Positions 18,224 through 26,973 of a stretch of DNA of 64,000 nucleotides are shown here, in pieces. Position 1 is the first letter of the stretch. Each line of letters begins with the position of its first letter. The notes under the pieces are model-generated. The model was not told where the DNA came from and did no database searches. It saw nothing but the letters and a program-made list of their open reading frames with translations. The position numbers were made by a program, and so were the translations under genes. This stretch comes from Candidatus Gastranaerophilales bacterium (GTDB lineage Bacteria > Cyanobacteriota > Vampirovibrionia > Gastranaerophilales > Gastranaerophilaceae). The stretch spans positions 62,001 to 126,000 of the forward strand of contig CALUXV010000002.1 of the NCBI GenBank assembly GCA_944324835.1. Direction: 5' to 3'.

Positions 18224-19393
18224 ATGAAAAAGAACTTATCTATTGGGTTAATTGCCTTTATAGGTTTTATTACCACAATTAAACTTGCAATTATTTATTA
18301 TGAATCTAACTATAATCCATATGCTTTATCCAGTTTTTGTTCAATTAATGATTTAGTTGATTGTGACGGTGTCGCAAAAACCACAGCATCGCAGTTTTTG
18401 GGTATCCCTCTTGCATATTGGGGAATGTTCTTTTACCTGTTTGTTATAATGCTTTTATTTATTGATAAACTTAAGAATATTAAGTTTTTGAATTTTTTAT
18501 CTGTATTTAAACGCCCGATGTCTTATATTTCCTCATTAGGTTTGATATCTTTCGTTATATCTGTTTATCTTGCTTTTGACAGTGTGTTTATTTTGCACAA
18601 AATTTGTATACTCTGTTTCTTTACCTATATTTTAAATACATTAATTGCTCTTATTGCAACAGATTTTGAAAACGGAGGCTTTATAAAATCAATAAAAGAC
18701 AGTTTTGTTGATTTTATTAACGGAGTAAAAAATTACACAGTTCATTTTGTTACTGCCTTACTGGCTGCAATAATATTACTTACATATACATCAACTACAA
18801 ATGTATTTACTCCGCAGGTAAAAAAATTGAAATCAATAAAAACGTTCTTAAAAATGGAAGTTAATCCTTACGCAGTTTCGGGAAACAATCTGGGGAATCC
18901 GAATTCACCGATTAGAGTTCAGTTGTATTCTGATTTTGCCTGCCCTATGTGTTTTGCATACAATATTATGATACATAAGGCAGTAAAAGAATTAGGGAAT
19001 GTCTATATAGAGCCGCATAACCTTCCACTCGACAGAGAATGCAACAAATACTTAAGAAAACAGGTTCATAAAAACGGCTGCAGATATGCAAAATATGCTG
19101 TTGCTGCAAAAAATCAGGGTAAATACTGGGATATGTCAACATTACTCTTTGAACATCATCCGAAAAATGATGAAGAAGCTGTACAGTTAGCTCAAAAAAT
19201 CGGATTAAATATTGATAGATTTAAACAAGATATTCAATCAAAAGAAACAATGAAAAAGATTACAGATGATATTGATTATGCGGTATCTCAAGGAGTTATT
19301 GCAACACCTACAATAGTTATTGACGGGGAAAGGTATCTTGGTATAAAACCTTATTATGAACTAAAAGAATTAATTAAAAAGAAAGCGGAATAA
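18224..19393 (+). CDS. VKOR-DsbA (thioredoxin-like) fusion, disulfide-bond-forming protein
   Basis: A 389-residue fusion. The N-terminal membrane domain (1-200, four to five helices) is a vitamin-K-epoxide-reductase homologue with loop cysteines Cys39 and Cys47 and the quinone-site pair Cys128-x2-Cys131 (KICILC). The C-terminal periplasmic thioredoxin-like domain has Cys240-Pro-Met-Cys243 (FACPMC) and the cis-Pro loop ATPTIV. It oxidises envelope proteins and passes electrons to quinone, replacing DsbA plus DsbB. Such fusions are typical of Cyanobacteria and a few other phyla. The ATG at 18224 has GGAG at the right spacing; the ATG at 18212 lacks one. It is followed by queH after 5 nt. Confidence 0.9.
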   Translation: MKKNLSIGLIAFIGFITTIKLAIIYYESNYNPYALSSFCSINDLVDCDGVAKTTASQFLGIPLAYWGMFFYLFVIMLLFIDKLKNIKFLNFLSVFKRPMSYISSLGLISFVISVYLAFDSVFILHKICILCFFTYILNTLIALIATDFENGGFIKSIKDSFVDFINGVKNYTVHFVTALLAAIILLTYTSTTNVFTPQVKKLKSIKTFLKMEVNPYAVSGNNLGNPNSPIRVQLYSDFACPMCFAYNIMIHKAVKELGNVYIEPHNLPLDRECNKYLRKQVHKNGCRYAKYAVAAKNQGKYWDMSTLLFEHHPKNDEEAVQLAQKIGLNIDRFKQDIQSKETMKKITDDIDYAVSQGVIATPTIVIDGERYLGIKPYYELKELIKKKAE

Positions 19394-19398
19394 AATTT

Positions 19399-19950
19399 AT
19401 GAGCGATGAGGTAAAAAAAATATTATTACACGCCTGCTGCGGTATATGTTCAGGAAAACCTATAAGACAACTAAGAGATTTGGGCTACGAACCTGTTGTG
19501 TATTTTTATAATCCTAATATTGATACAAAAGAAGAATTTGACCGACGTTTAGAAGCTCAGAAAACCGTGTGTGATTTTTTAAATACGAAATTAATTGTTG
19601 AAACTTATTGCCCTTCAGAATATATCAACGTTGTTCAAGGGTATGAAAATGAACCCGAACACGGGAAACGATGTATTTTGTGTTTTAAACTCAGACTTTT
19701 AAAATCGGCATACAAAGCAAAAGAATTGGGGATTAACTATTTTACTACATCAATGGTAATCAGTCCTCACAAGGACTTTGAACTGTTATCTAAAATAGGT
19801 TTTGATATTGCATCTCATATTGATGATTTGGAATACGTTTCCGTTAATTTCAAAAAGAAAGACGGATTTCTAAAAACAAACCAACTGGCAAAAGAACTTA
19901 ATCTTTACCGCCAAAACTACTGCGGGTGCAAGTTTGCAAAAAGGGCATAA
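19399..19950 (+). CDS. queH: Epoxyqueuosine reductase QueH
   Basis: QueH (DUF208) performs the last step of queuosine synthesis, reducing epoxyqueuosine in tRNA, as a non-orthologous alternative to QueG. Family hallmarks: LLHACCGICS with Cys13, Cys14 and Cys17, the YNPNIDTKEEFDRR block, CILCFKLRL (a second Cys pair) and the C-terminal YCGCKFA. The length of 183 residues is normal. It is 5 nt after the VKOR-DsbA stop, probably co-transcribed, although the functions are unrelated. Only a weak Shine-Dalgarno is visible. Confidence 0.92.
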   Translation: MSDEVKKILLHACCGICSGKPIRQLRDLGYEPVVYFYNPNIDTKEEFDRRLEAQKTVCDFLNTKLIVETYCPSEYINVVQGYENEPEHGKRCILCFKLRLLKSAYKAKELGINYFTTSMVISPHKDFELLSKIGFDIASHIDDLEYVSVNFKKKDGFLKTNQLAKELNLYRQNYCGCKFAKRA

Positions 19951-20018
19951 TATACTCCGTTTACCCCTTGCGAAAGAGTTTTTTTAGTGTTTAATAAATA
20001 TACTAAAAGGAGTTTCTT

Positions 20019-20231
20019 ATGGAATGTAAAAGAGAAGAAAATTTAATTGACTGTACCTGCACCGCTACAACATGTTCAAATCGAGGAACATGTTGTGACT
20101 GCGTAAGACATCATAGAGAAAAAGAACAAATCCCGGGATGTTTTTTTACCCCTGCAGGAGAGAGAACCTGGGATAGGAGCATAGAAAACTTTGTTAGAAT
20201 TATGGCTAAAAAATATAATATAAGTTTATAA
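20019..20231 (+). CDS. Small Cys-rich protein (DUF6485-like)
   Basis: A 70-residue cytosolic protein with eight cysteines arranged as CTCTATTCSNRGTCCDC plus flanking Cys, followed by RHHREKEQIPGCFF and a conserved TWDRSIENFV ending. It resembles the DUF6485 family found in anaerobes, probably a metal-binding mini-protein; the function is unknown. Strong AAAGGAG Shine-Dalgarno. It lies 15 nt before pepA and probably forms a unit with it. Confidence 0.75.
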   Translation: MECKREENLIDCTCTATTCSNRGTCCDCVRHHREKEQIPGCFFTPAGERTWDRSIENFVRIMAKKYNISL

Positions 20232-20246
20232 GAAAGGAGTCCGTTT

Positions 20247-21641
20247 ATGAAAATAAATATTACGGCAGATATCAAGAGTACTGTTTGCGATATTCTTGTT
20301 ATAAACCAGTTTGAAGGTGAAAAAACAACAGAAGAACTTGCAAATAAGTATGCTATTGATGAGGACAAATTTGAAGGAAAATTAGGAACAACCTATTTAT
20401 TACCTACTTACGGCAAACAAGCAGCAAGAAAAATTCTTGTTTTGGGTCTTGGTAAAAAAGAAGAATTAAACACTGATAAGTTCAGAATTGCCGTTTACAA
20501 AGCTATTAAAAAAGCAATGCAAATGGAAGCTAAAAAGGTTGCATTTGAGTTCACCGGTGTAGATTTCAATTGGGCAGAACAATTTGTTTACGGTTCATAC
20601 ATGGCTGATTATTCTTTCGATAAATATAAAACTAAAAAGGATAAGAAGGTTGAAGAAATCTATGTTAATTGTGATGAAGGCTTGTTAAGACGTGCTGAAA
20701 TTGTTACTTCCGGTATGAAATTGACAAGAGATTTAGCAAATGAACCTGCACAATTTGCTACACCTTCTAAACTTGCAGAAATAGCTTTAGGACTTGGACT
20801 TGATACCAAAGTATATGAAAAAGAAGATTGTGAAAAAATGGGAATGGGCGCATACCTTGCCGTTGCTAAGGGTTCTTCTCAGCCGCCTAAATTTATTCAT
20901 ATAAAATATACCTGTCCTAACCCTCGTAAGAAAATTGCGATTATCGGTAAAGGTATAACATTTGATAGTGGCGGATTGGATATTAAACCTCCAGCATCCA
21001 TGCTTACAATGCGTGATGATATGTCAGGTGCAGCCTGCGTATTAGGCATAATGAGCAAAATTAATGAATTAAAACCTGATGTTGAAGTTCACGGTATCAT
21101 TGCAGCATGTGAAAATATGCCTGGCTGTTCAGCATACAAACCGGGAGATATCCTGACAGCTAAAAACGGTAAAACAATTGAAGTAGATAATACGGATGCA
21201 GAAGGCAGATTAACACTGGCTGATGCCTTGTGTTTTGCTTGTGAACAAGGCGTTGATGAAGTGATTGACATCGCAACCTTAACAGGTGCTTGTATGGTTG
21301 CTTTAGGCAATGTTGCTGCAGGTATTGTCGGTAACGACTGCGATATGGTTCATAATATAATCAATGCCGCAAAAGAAGTTGGTGAAAGATATTGGGAACT
21401 TCCAATGTATGAAGAATACAAAGACTCTCTAAAAAGTGAAGTTGCCGATATGCAAAATACTGGTTCCCGCTGGGGCGGAGCATCTACAGCAGGCCTATTC
21501 TTGAAAGAATTTGTTAAAGATGCAAAATGGGCTCATATCGATATTGCAGGTGTTGCATTTATGGATAAACCAATGAACGAGTTTATCAAAGGAGCAACCG
21601 GTGCAGGAGTCAGAGCGTTGATTAATTATATTAGTAAATAA
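20247..21641 (+). CDS. pepA: Leucyl aminopeptidase (M17)
   Basis: Two-metal cytosolic aminopeptidase. The C-terminal catalytic domain has IGKGITFDSGGLDIKPP (metal-binding Lys and Asp), MRDDMSGAA and NTDAEGRLTLADAL (Asp/Glu ligands and the bicarbonate-site Arg), all intact. The N-terminal macro-like domain is present. The length is 464 residues, slightly shorter than E. coli PepA (503). AGAAAGGAG precedes the ATG. It ends at a strong terminator shared with convergent ileS. Confidence 0.93.
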   Translation: MKINITADIKSTVCDILVINQFEGEKTTEELANKYAIDEDKFEGKLGTTYLLPTYGKQAARKILVLGLGKKEELNTDKFRIAVYKAIKKAMQMEAKKVAFEFTGVDFNWAEQFVYGSYMADYSFDKYKTKKDKKVEEIYVNCDEGLLRRAEIVTSGMKLTRDLANEPAQFATPSKLAEIALGLGLDTKVYEKEDCEKMGMGAYLAVAKGSSQPPKFIHIKYTCPNPRKKIAIIGKGITFDSGGLDIKPPASMLTMRDDMSGAACVLGIMSKINELKPDVEVHGIIAACENMPGCSAYKPGDILTAKNGKTIEVDNTDAEGRLTLADALCFACEQGVDEVIDIATLTGACMVALGNVAAGIVGNDCDMVHNIINAAKEVGERYWELPMYEEYKDSLKSEVADMQNTGSRWGGASTAGLFLKEFVKDAKWAHIDIAGVAFMDKPMNEFIKGATGAGVRALINYISK

Positions 21642-21662
21642 TCAATCCATAAAATAACAATA

Positions 21663-21694
21663 AAAAAGGATGACTTTCAAATGTCATCCTTTTT
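21663..21694. terminator. Bidirectional terminator between pepA and ileS
   Basis: A 12-bp perfect inverted repeat (21663-21674 with 21683-21694, loop of 8) with an A5-GGATGAC / GTCATCC-T5 layout serves both convergent genes. The same GGATGAC/GTCATCC core is reused in the terminator at 27624-27658. Confidence 0.85.
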
Positions 21695-21699
21695 GTTTA

Positions 21700-24525
21700 T
21701 TATACCTTTATTGCTTCATAACAATCTGAACAAATTGTTTCGTAGCCTTTATGTTCTCCGAGTTGTCTATATTTCCAGCAGCGTTCACATTTTTCGCCTT
21801 CTGCTTTTACAACCCATACGGTATAATCATCTTCTGAATACTCATTGAGAATACCATTAGGGGCAGAATCTGTTACATAGGCTTGTGATGTAATGAAGAT
21901 ATCACAAAGGTCTTTTTCGTTTGCTTTCAAGACATCGGCTGCTGTATTTGATTTTACATATACCCCGACTTCAAGAGAACTTCCGACTTTTTTATCGGCT
22001 CTTAAAGGTTCAATAGCCCTTGTTACAACTTCTCTTGTTTTTAGAATCTTGGTAAAATCTTCTTCAAGTTTTTCATTGTTCCATTCAGATTTAATCTTTG
22101 GCCAATCAAGTAATAATGCACTTTCAAATCCGGAACGTTGACATTCAGGCGTATTTTGCCATATGTCTTCTGCTTGATGTGGCATTACAGGAGTCAATAT
22201 TCTCACTAATACCTGTAACGTTTCATACAATACTGTTTGACAAGCTCTTCTTGATAATGATTTCTTACCTGCAGTGTAGAGTCTGTCTTTTACAATATCT
22301 AAATAAAATGAACTTAAATCAACCGCAGCAAAGTTTTGTAAACATTGGAAGTATTTATAGAATTCATAGCTGTCAAATGCTTTTGTTACTTCTTCCACTA
22401 CTTTGTTTAATTTGTGCAATGCAAATTTATCAATATCTTTAAGTTCTTCATATTTAACATAATCAACTGCCGGATTAAAATCAAAAAGATTTCCCAGTAA
22501 GAATCTTGCAGTATTTCTGGTTTTCTTAAATATTTCTGCAAGTTGTTTTATAATGTTATCCCCGATTTTGATATCGTTTCTATAATCAACTGATGCTGCC
22601 CATAGTCTTAGGATATCAGCACCATAAGTTTTTATAATATCATCAGGTCTAATATAGTTCCCTAAAGACTTAGACATTTTTCTACCGTCTTCACCAAATA
22701 CAAATCCGTGAGTCAAAACTTCTTTATATGGAGATTTGTCTTGACAGGCAATTGATGTTAGAAGTGATGATTGGAACCATCCTCTATGCTGGTCAGAACC
22801 TTCAAGGTACATATCAACAGGTGTATGTCCTAATTCGTCGGCACGCTTTTCTACAACCGCTCTCCAGGATGAGCCAGAATCAAACCATACGTCCATGATA
22901 TCTTTTTCTTTTCTGAAATGAGTTTTACCGCATTTAGGACATTTAAATCCTTCAGGTAAAAGTTTTAATTCATCATATTTTACCCATGCATCTGATGACT
23001 CTTTTTCAAATATTTCTGCAACATGGTTAATGGTTTCGTCTGTACAAATAACTTCTCCGCAGTCTTCACAGTAGAAAATAGGTATTGGTACCCCCCAAGC
23101 ACGTTGGCGAGAAATACACCAATCAGAGCGGTTTTCAACCATATTACCGATTCTGTTTTCTCCGCTTGCAGGTATCCATTTTACCCCTTTGATAGCTTCA
23201 AGAGTCTTATCTCTGAATTTATCTACTTTTACAAACCATTGAGGTGTTGCTCTATATATAACAGGATGTTTGCATCTCCAGCAGTGCGGATAACTATGTT
23301 GAATATCATCTTGAGCAAGTAATGCTCCGCAATTTTTAAGTTTTTCTATTACAATTGCATTACCTTTGTAATACGGCACACCTTCTAAATCTTTGTCTCC
23401 GACAATATCAGTCCAAATACCTTTGCTGTCTAATGGAGAAAATACTTCAATACCATATTTACATCCGACTTCATAGTCCTCAAGACCGTGTCCGGGAGCC
23501 GTATGAACTGCACCTGTACCGGCATCTGTAGTTACATGTTCCCCTAAAATAATCGGAGATTTTCTGTCATACAAAGGATGTTTTGTATTTAACAATTCTA
23601 AATCCTGACCTGTACAAGAACCAATAACTTTGATATCAGTTTCTTCCCAGCCAACACCATTCAAGAATTGTCCCAAGAGTTCTTGAGCAGCAAAATATAC
23701 GTCATTATCTTTAATAAAGAATGTATATTCCAATCTAGGATGTAAACTTATTGCCATATTTGACGGGATTGTCCAAGGAGTTGTTGTCCAAATTACCGCA
23801 TATACATCTTTCCCTTGAGTATCAATAAATTGATTAATTTTATTTATACTTTCATTATCAAATTTGAATCTGACGTAAATAGAAGTTGAAGTATGATCAG
23901 CGTATTCGACTTCAGCTTCCGCAAGGGCAGTTTCGCAGGATGCACACCAGTAAACAGGTTTCAAACCTTTTTCGATGTAACCTTTTTTATACATGTCTCC
24001 GAATATTCTAACCTGTTCTGCTTCATATTCAGAATCAATTGTAAGATATGGGTGTTCCCAGTTTCCTAAAACGCCTAATCTTCTAAATTCTTTTTCTTGT
24101 CCTTTGAGGTTTTTGTGGGCAAATTCTCTGCATTTCGCTCTTAATTCCGCAGGTGTAAGAGCTTCTCTGCCGCCTTTTATATTTTTAACAACTGCATTTT
24201 CAATTGGAAGCCCATGTCCGTCATAGCCCGGAACATAAGGTGCATAAAATCCTTGTTGCGATTTATACTTTATAAGTATATCTTTTAAAATTTTATTTAA
24301 TGCCGTACCCACGTGAATTTTTTCAGAACTTAAATACGGCGGTCCGTCATGTAAAATAAAGGAATTTGTTTTATCTTTATTCTCAATAATCTTATTATAA
24401 ATATTATTTTCTTCCCAGAACTTTTGAATTTCCAGTTCACGAACTGTTGCATTTGCTCTCATTGCAAGTGTTGTTTCTGGTAGGTTTAATGTCTTTTTGT
24501 ACTCAACTTTTTCTTCTGTTTCCAT
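21700..24525 (-). CDS. ileS: Isoleucyl-tRNA synthetase with atypical HIGH motif
   Basis: Class I synthetase of 941 residues with catalytic core, CP1 editing insert, KMSKS loop (GRKMSKSLGNYI), anticodon domain and a C-terminal zinc finger (CERCWKYRQLG...CSDC), as in the bacterial type-1 enzyme. The nucleotide-binding signature, usually HIGH or HMGH, reads HVGT here (residues 71-74, inside EKIHVGTALNKILKD), so the second His is Thr; the codon is ACG. The neighbouring block GYDGHGLPIE has Gly where Cys is usual. The enzyme is otherwise complete and is the only ileS in the window. ATG at 24525 with AAAGGAT; it starts 3 nt after the symporter stop. Confidence 0.95.
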   Translation of the reverse strand: METEEKVEYKKTLNLPETTLAMRANATVRELEIQKFWEENNIYNKIIENKDKTNSFILHDGPPYLSSEKIHVGTALNKILKDILIKYKSQQGFYAPYVPGYDGHGLPIENAVVKNIKGGREALTPAELRAKCREFAHKNLKGQEKEFRRLGVLGNWEHPYLTIDSEYEAEQVRIFGDMYKKGYIEKGLKPVYWCASCETALAEAEVEYADHTSTSIYVRFKFDNESINKINQFIDTQGKDVYAVIWTTTPWTIPSNMAISLHPRLEYTFFIKDNDVYFAAQELLGQFLNGVGWEETDIKVIGSCTGQDLELLNTKHPLYDRKSPIILGEHVTTDAGTGAVHTAPGHGLEDYEVGCKYGIEVFSPLDSKGIWTDIVGDKDLEGVPYYKGNAIVIEKLKNCGALLAQDDIQHSYPHCWRCKHPVIYRATPQWFVKVDKFRDKTLEAIKGVKWIPASGENRIGNMVENRSDWCISRQRAWGVPIPIFYCEDCGEVICTDETINHVAEIFEKESSDAWVKYDELKLLPEGFKCPKCGKTHFRKEKDIMDVWFDSGSSWRAVVEKRADELGHTPVDMYLEGSDQHRGWFQSSLLTSIACQDKSPYKEVLTHGFVFGEDGRKMSKSLGNYIRPDDIIKTYGADILRLWAASVDYRNDIKIGDNIIKQLAEIFKKTRNTARFLLGNLFDFNPAVDYVKYEELKDIDKFALHKLNKVVEEVTKAFDSYEFYKYFQCLQNFAAVDLSSFYLDIVKDRLYTAGKKSLSRRACQTVLYETLQVLVRILTPVMPHQAEDIWQNTPECQRSGFESALLLDWPKIKSEWNNEKLEEDFTKILKTREVVTRAIEPLRADKKVGSSLEVGVYVKSNTAADVLKANEKDLCDIFITSQAYVTDSAPNGILNEYSEDDYTVWVVKAEGEKCERCWKYRQLGEHKGYETICSDCYEAIKV

Positions 24526-24528
24526 AAT

Positions 24529-25851
24529 TTATCCTTTATTATATACTTCAAAATCGTGTTCAAAACTTACGTTGCTTTCTTCATCTTTTAGAGAAGTTGT
24601 AATTCCCTTTCTTTGTGCAATAAACTTGTGCATTTTATTATAATCAAACGAGTTTTCCCATCTTGCAATAACAACAGTTGCCACACAGTTTCCGATAAGG
24701 TTGACAGTTGTTCTGCCCATATCAAGAACCTGATCTATTCCAAGCAGAAGTGCAACACCTAAAATTGGAATATGAAAACTGGTTAGAGTTCCGGCAAGAA
24801 CAACCAGAGCAACTCTTGGCATTCCGGCCATACCTTTACTTGTAAGCATAAGTGCAAACATAATAATTAACTGCTGCTCTATAGAAAGATTAATTCCGAC
24901 TAATTGTGTAGAGAATATAACAGCCATTGCAAGATACAGTGTGCTGCCGTCTAGATTAAAGGTATATCCGGTCGGCATAACAAAGCCTACGATAGATTTT
25001 GGAACCCCAAAATCTTCCATAATTGTCATAGCTTTAGGTAAAGCAGCTTCTGAACTGGCAGTTGTAAATGCAAGAAAAGCAGGGTCTGCAATTGCTCTAA
25101 TAAAATCTCTGAGCGATATTTTAACAATTTTACAAGCCGCAAAAACAACAAGTATAACAAATAAAAATAATGCAAAATACAGTGAGCATATTATTTTGGC
25201 ATAATTTTTGAGAATTGTAATACCGTTAGAGCCTATCGTATATGATATTGCGCCAAAGATTCCTAAAGGAGCAAATAACATAACGTATTCTGTAAACTTA
25301 AACATAATACTTGAAGTTGCCTGCAATACATCCATAACAGGTTTTGCTTTTTTACCGATTGCACAAATTGCCAGAGCAAAAAATATTGAAAATACAACTA
25401 TTTGTAATAAATTTCCATCAGACATTGACTGGAATATACTTGTTGGAACAAGGTTAACAAAAAATTCGCTAAAGGAATTATGTTGTGAAGCTGTTGACAT
25501 TTGCGCAATATCATTTAATTTTGCTAAGCTTGATGATGCAATATTAATCCCTTGTCCCGGGTTTAAAAAGTTTGCTATTCCAAGTCCTAAGAAAAGCGCT
25601 ATTGTTGTAACCACTTCAAAATATATAATGGTTTTTACACCAATTCTTCCGAGACTTTTAGGGTCACCATGTCCAGCTATCCCAACTACGAGAGTTGCAA
25701 ATAACAGTGGTGCAATTATCATTTTTACCATTCTTAAAAAGATGGATGCAAGAGGATGCATTTGCACAGCGAAATCAGGAGCTACCCATCCTGTAATTAT
25801 GCCGGCAATAAGTGCAATAAATATTAAAATACTTAATTGTGAGCTCTTCAC
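24529..25851 (-). CDS. Dicarboxylate/amino acid:cation symporter (DAACS family)
   Basis: A 440-residue membrane carrier of the GltP/DctA family, with about eight helices and two re-entrant loops. Family signatures: the Ser-rich hairpin FTTASSEAALPKAM, PTGYTFNLDGSTLY, SKGMAGMPRVAL and DQVLDMGRTTVNLIGN, which form the substrate- and Na+/H+-binding core. The likely substrate is glutamate/aspartate or C4-dicarboxylate. The start is GTG at 25851, with AGAGG 9 nt upstream. It is followed by ileS after 3 nt, so they are likely co-transcribed. Confidence 0.88.
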   Translation of the reverse strand: MKSSQLSILIFIALIAGIITGWVAPDFAVQMHPLASIFLRMVKMIIAPLLFATLVVGIAGHGDPKSLGRIGVKTIIYFEVVTTIALFLGLGIANFLNPGQGINIASSSLAKLNDIAQMSTASQHNSFSEFFVNLVPTSIFQSMSDGNLLQIVVFSIFFALAICAIGKKAKPVMDVLQATSSIMFKFTEYVMLFAPLGIFGAISYTIGSNGITILKNYAKIICSLYFALFLFVILVVFAACKIVKISLRDFIRAIADPAFLAFTTASSEAALPKAMTIMEDFGVPKSIVGFVMPTGYTFNLDGSTLYLAMAVIFSTQLVGINLSIEQQLIIMFALMLTSKGMAGMPRVALVVLAGTLTSFHIPILGVALLLGIDQVLDMGRTTVNLIGNCVATVVIARWENSFDYNKMHKFIAQRKGITTSLKDEESNVSFEHDFEVYNKG

Positions 25852-26008
25852 GATATCATACCTCTAATAACGCCTCATGCTATCATAAATAGTGTATTAT
25901 AAATATAACTCTTATTCAAGCATGTAAGGGGTAAGTGATTAGACAAGTACTAAGCAGTGAGTAGACATTTAATATCTGATAAAATGATTGCTTAATCATT
26001 CAGTCCCT

Positions 26009-26129
26009 TAATCATTAATCATAAATATCGTTATAGTAGTGGGTACAATTTTATTGACCAATTATTAAAAAAAAGATTACTTCACTTCGTTCGTAATGAC
26101 ATATAAATGACTAATCACTAATCATAAAT
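26009..26129. repeat. Short imperfect direct repeat pair in the symporter-lplA gap
   Basis: TAATCATTAATCATAAAT at 26009-26026 recurs with one change (TAATCACTAATCATAAAT) at 26112-26129. The second copy runs into the 3' end of the lplA-like gene (stop at 26122-26124). The 270-nt gap 25852-26121 otherwise holds no ORF; GTGATTAG near 25935 is the complement of the CTAATCAC in the second copy. Confidence 0.45.
26075..26100. repeat. GTCATT-type intergenic palindromic repeat copy
   Basis: On the minus strand this reads GTCATTACGAACGAAG followed by TGAAGTAATC. It resembles the GTCATTGCGAGCGAAGCGAAGCAATC-like intergenic element seen in many bacterial genomes (from memory). ATTAC/GTAAT ends allow a small hairpin. 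Only one copy is in the window. Confidence 0.45.
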
Positions 26130-26772
26130 TCATTGCAACATTAATAATATCTTCTAATGTAATATTCGGATTTATTTCTTTTAATGAAATTATTGAATCA
26201 GTTGATATTTCTTCTTTAAAAAGTTCTTCTAATAGTTCTTTATTATAATCCAATAATATTGAACCGTGCTGCAAAATATACCCTTGTTTTCTGCATTGTG
26301 CGGAACCAATAAACTTTTTACCCTTGTAACACAAATCCGCTCCAGTTGAAATCAGCATACAATAGTCAAATTTTGTATGTATACTTTTATCCCCACCTAA
26401 TGTTAATTCAATCCCAAGTTTATTAAATATATTTATTAATATTTGCGATATTTCTTTGTATGATTCTATTACACTTTCACCATTTTTAAGTTTTTCAATC
26501 GAAGTTATATAACTGTACGTAATCTCTTTATCATGCAACAAAGCCCTGCCACCAGTTATTCTTTTGACAATATCAATCTTATGTTTTTTCAAAAGTTGGT
26601 AATCAATAAAATTATCCGCCTGATTTTTTCCTAAAGAAATACAAGCAGGCTTCCACCCATAAAGTCGAAAAATAGGCTCACTCCACTGATTCAAAATAGC
26701 TTTATCAAGCAATTCTGAATCAATTTTCATATTTTCGACCCCGGTTTTAACACTATATGGAATAATTTTCAT
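26122..26772 (-). CDS. Lipoate-protein ligase / octanoyltransferase family (LplA/LipM-like)
   Basis: BPL/LplA/LipB-fold protein of 216 residues. Family blocks: FRLYGWKPACISLGKNQ, KRITGGRALLHDKEITYS (the RRxxGGGAVxHD equivalent) and KGKKFIGSAQCRKQGYILQHGSILLD with the conserved lysine. It would attach lipoate or octanoate to a lipoyl domain. It is shorter than E. coli LplA and lacks the accessory C-terminal domain, as in LipM-type octanoyltransferases; a Cys in SAQCRKQG could be relevant, but ligase and transferase cannot be separated from sequence alone. No lipoyl-domain enzyme or lipA is in the window. Confidence 0.78.
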   Translation of the reverse strand: MKIIPYSVKTGVENMKIDSELLDKAILNQWSEPIFRLYGWKPACISLGKNQADNFIDYQLLKKHKIDIVKRITGGRALLHDKEITYSYITSIEKLKNGESVIESYKEISQILINIFNKLGIELTLGGDKSIHTKFDYCMLISTGADLCYKGKKFIGSAQCRKQGYILQHGSILLDYNKELLEELFKEEISTDSIISLKEINPNITLEDIINVAMNL

Positions 26773-26841
26773 ACTTAAATTTTACAACAAATCATAAATT
26801 TGTAATATTTCTTAATAAAATTGTTATTTTTTAACGTATCT

Positions 26842-26866
26842 AAAACGCAGATATAACGTGCGTTTT
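26842..26866. promoter_or_regulatory. Inverted repeat upstream of the 208-residue protein gene
   Basis: A perfect 8-bp inverted repeat AAAACGCA / TGCGTTTT with a 9-nt spacer (26842-26849 and 26859-26866). The right arm continues as TGTTTTATT, so it could act as a weak plus-strand terminator or as an operator. It immediately precedes the TGTAAC element of the downstream promoter block, whose CGTTTT it shares. Confidence 0.4.
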
Positions 26867-26943
26867 GTTTTATTGTAACGAATTGTAAACGAAAATAAAG
26901 CAAAAAAAGCAATTTTAGCAATTAAAAAAACTTTATATTAATA
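26861..26943 (+). promoter_or_regulatory. GCAATTT-N14-ACTTT promoter block (copy C) with TGTAAC element
   Basis: Upstream element CGTTTTGTTTTATTGTAAC at 26861-26879; GCAATTT at 26909-26915, exactly 14 nt, then ACTTTATAT from 26930, followed by TACGAGG. The G-to-ACTTT distance of 21 matches the other four copies in the window. It precedes the gene at 26974. Confidence 0.6.
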
Positions 26944-26973
26944 CGAGGACACTAAAGACGGAGTTTAAAGCAA

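Noticed and set aside
25208-25867. 219-codon plus-strand frame
   Set aside because: Antisense shadow of the DAACS symporter gene, whose motifs are complete on the minus strand.
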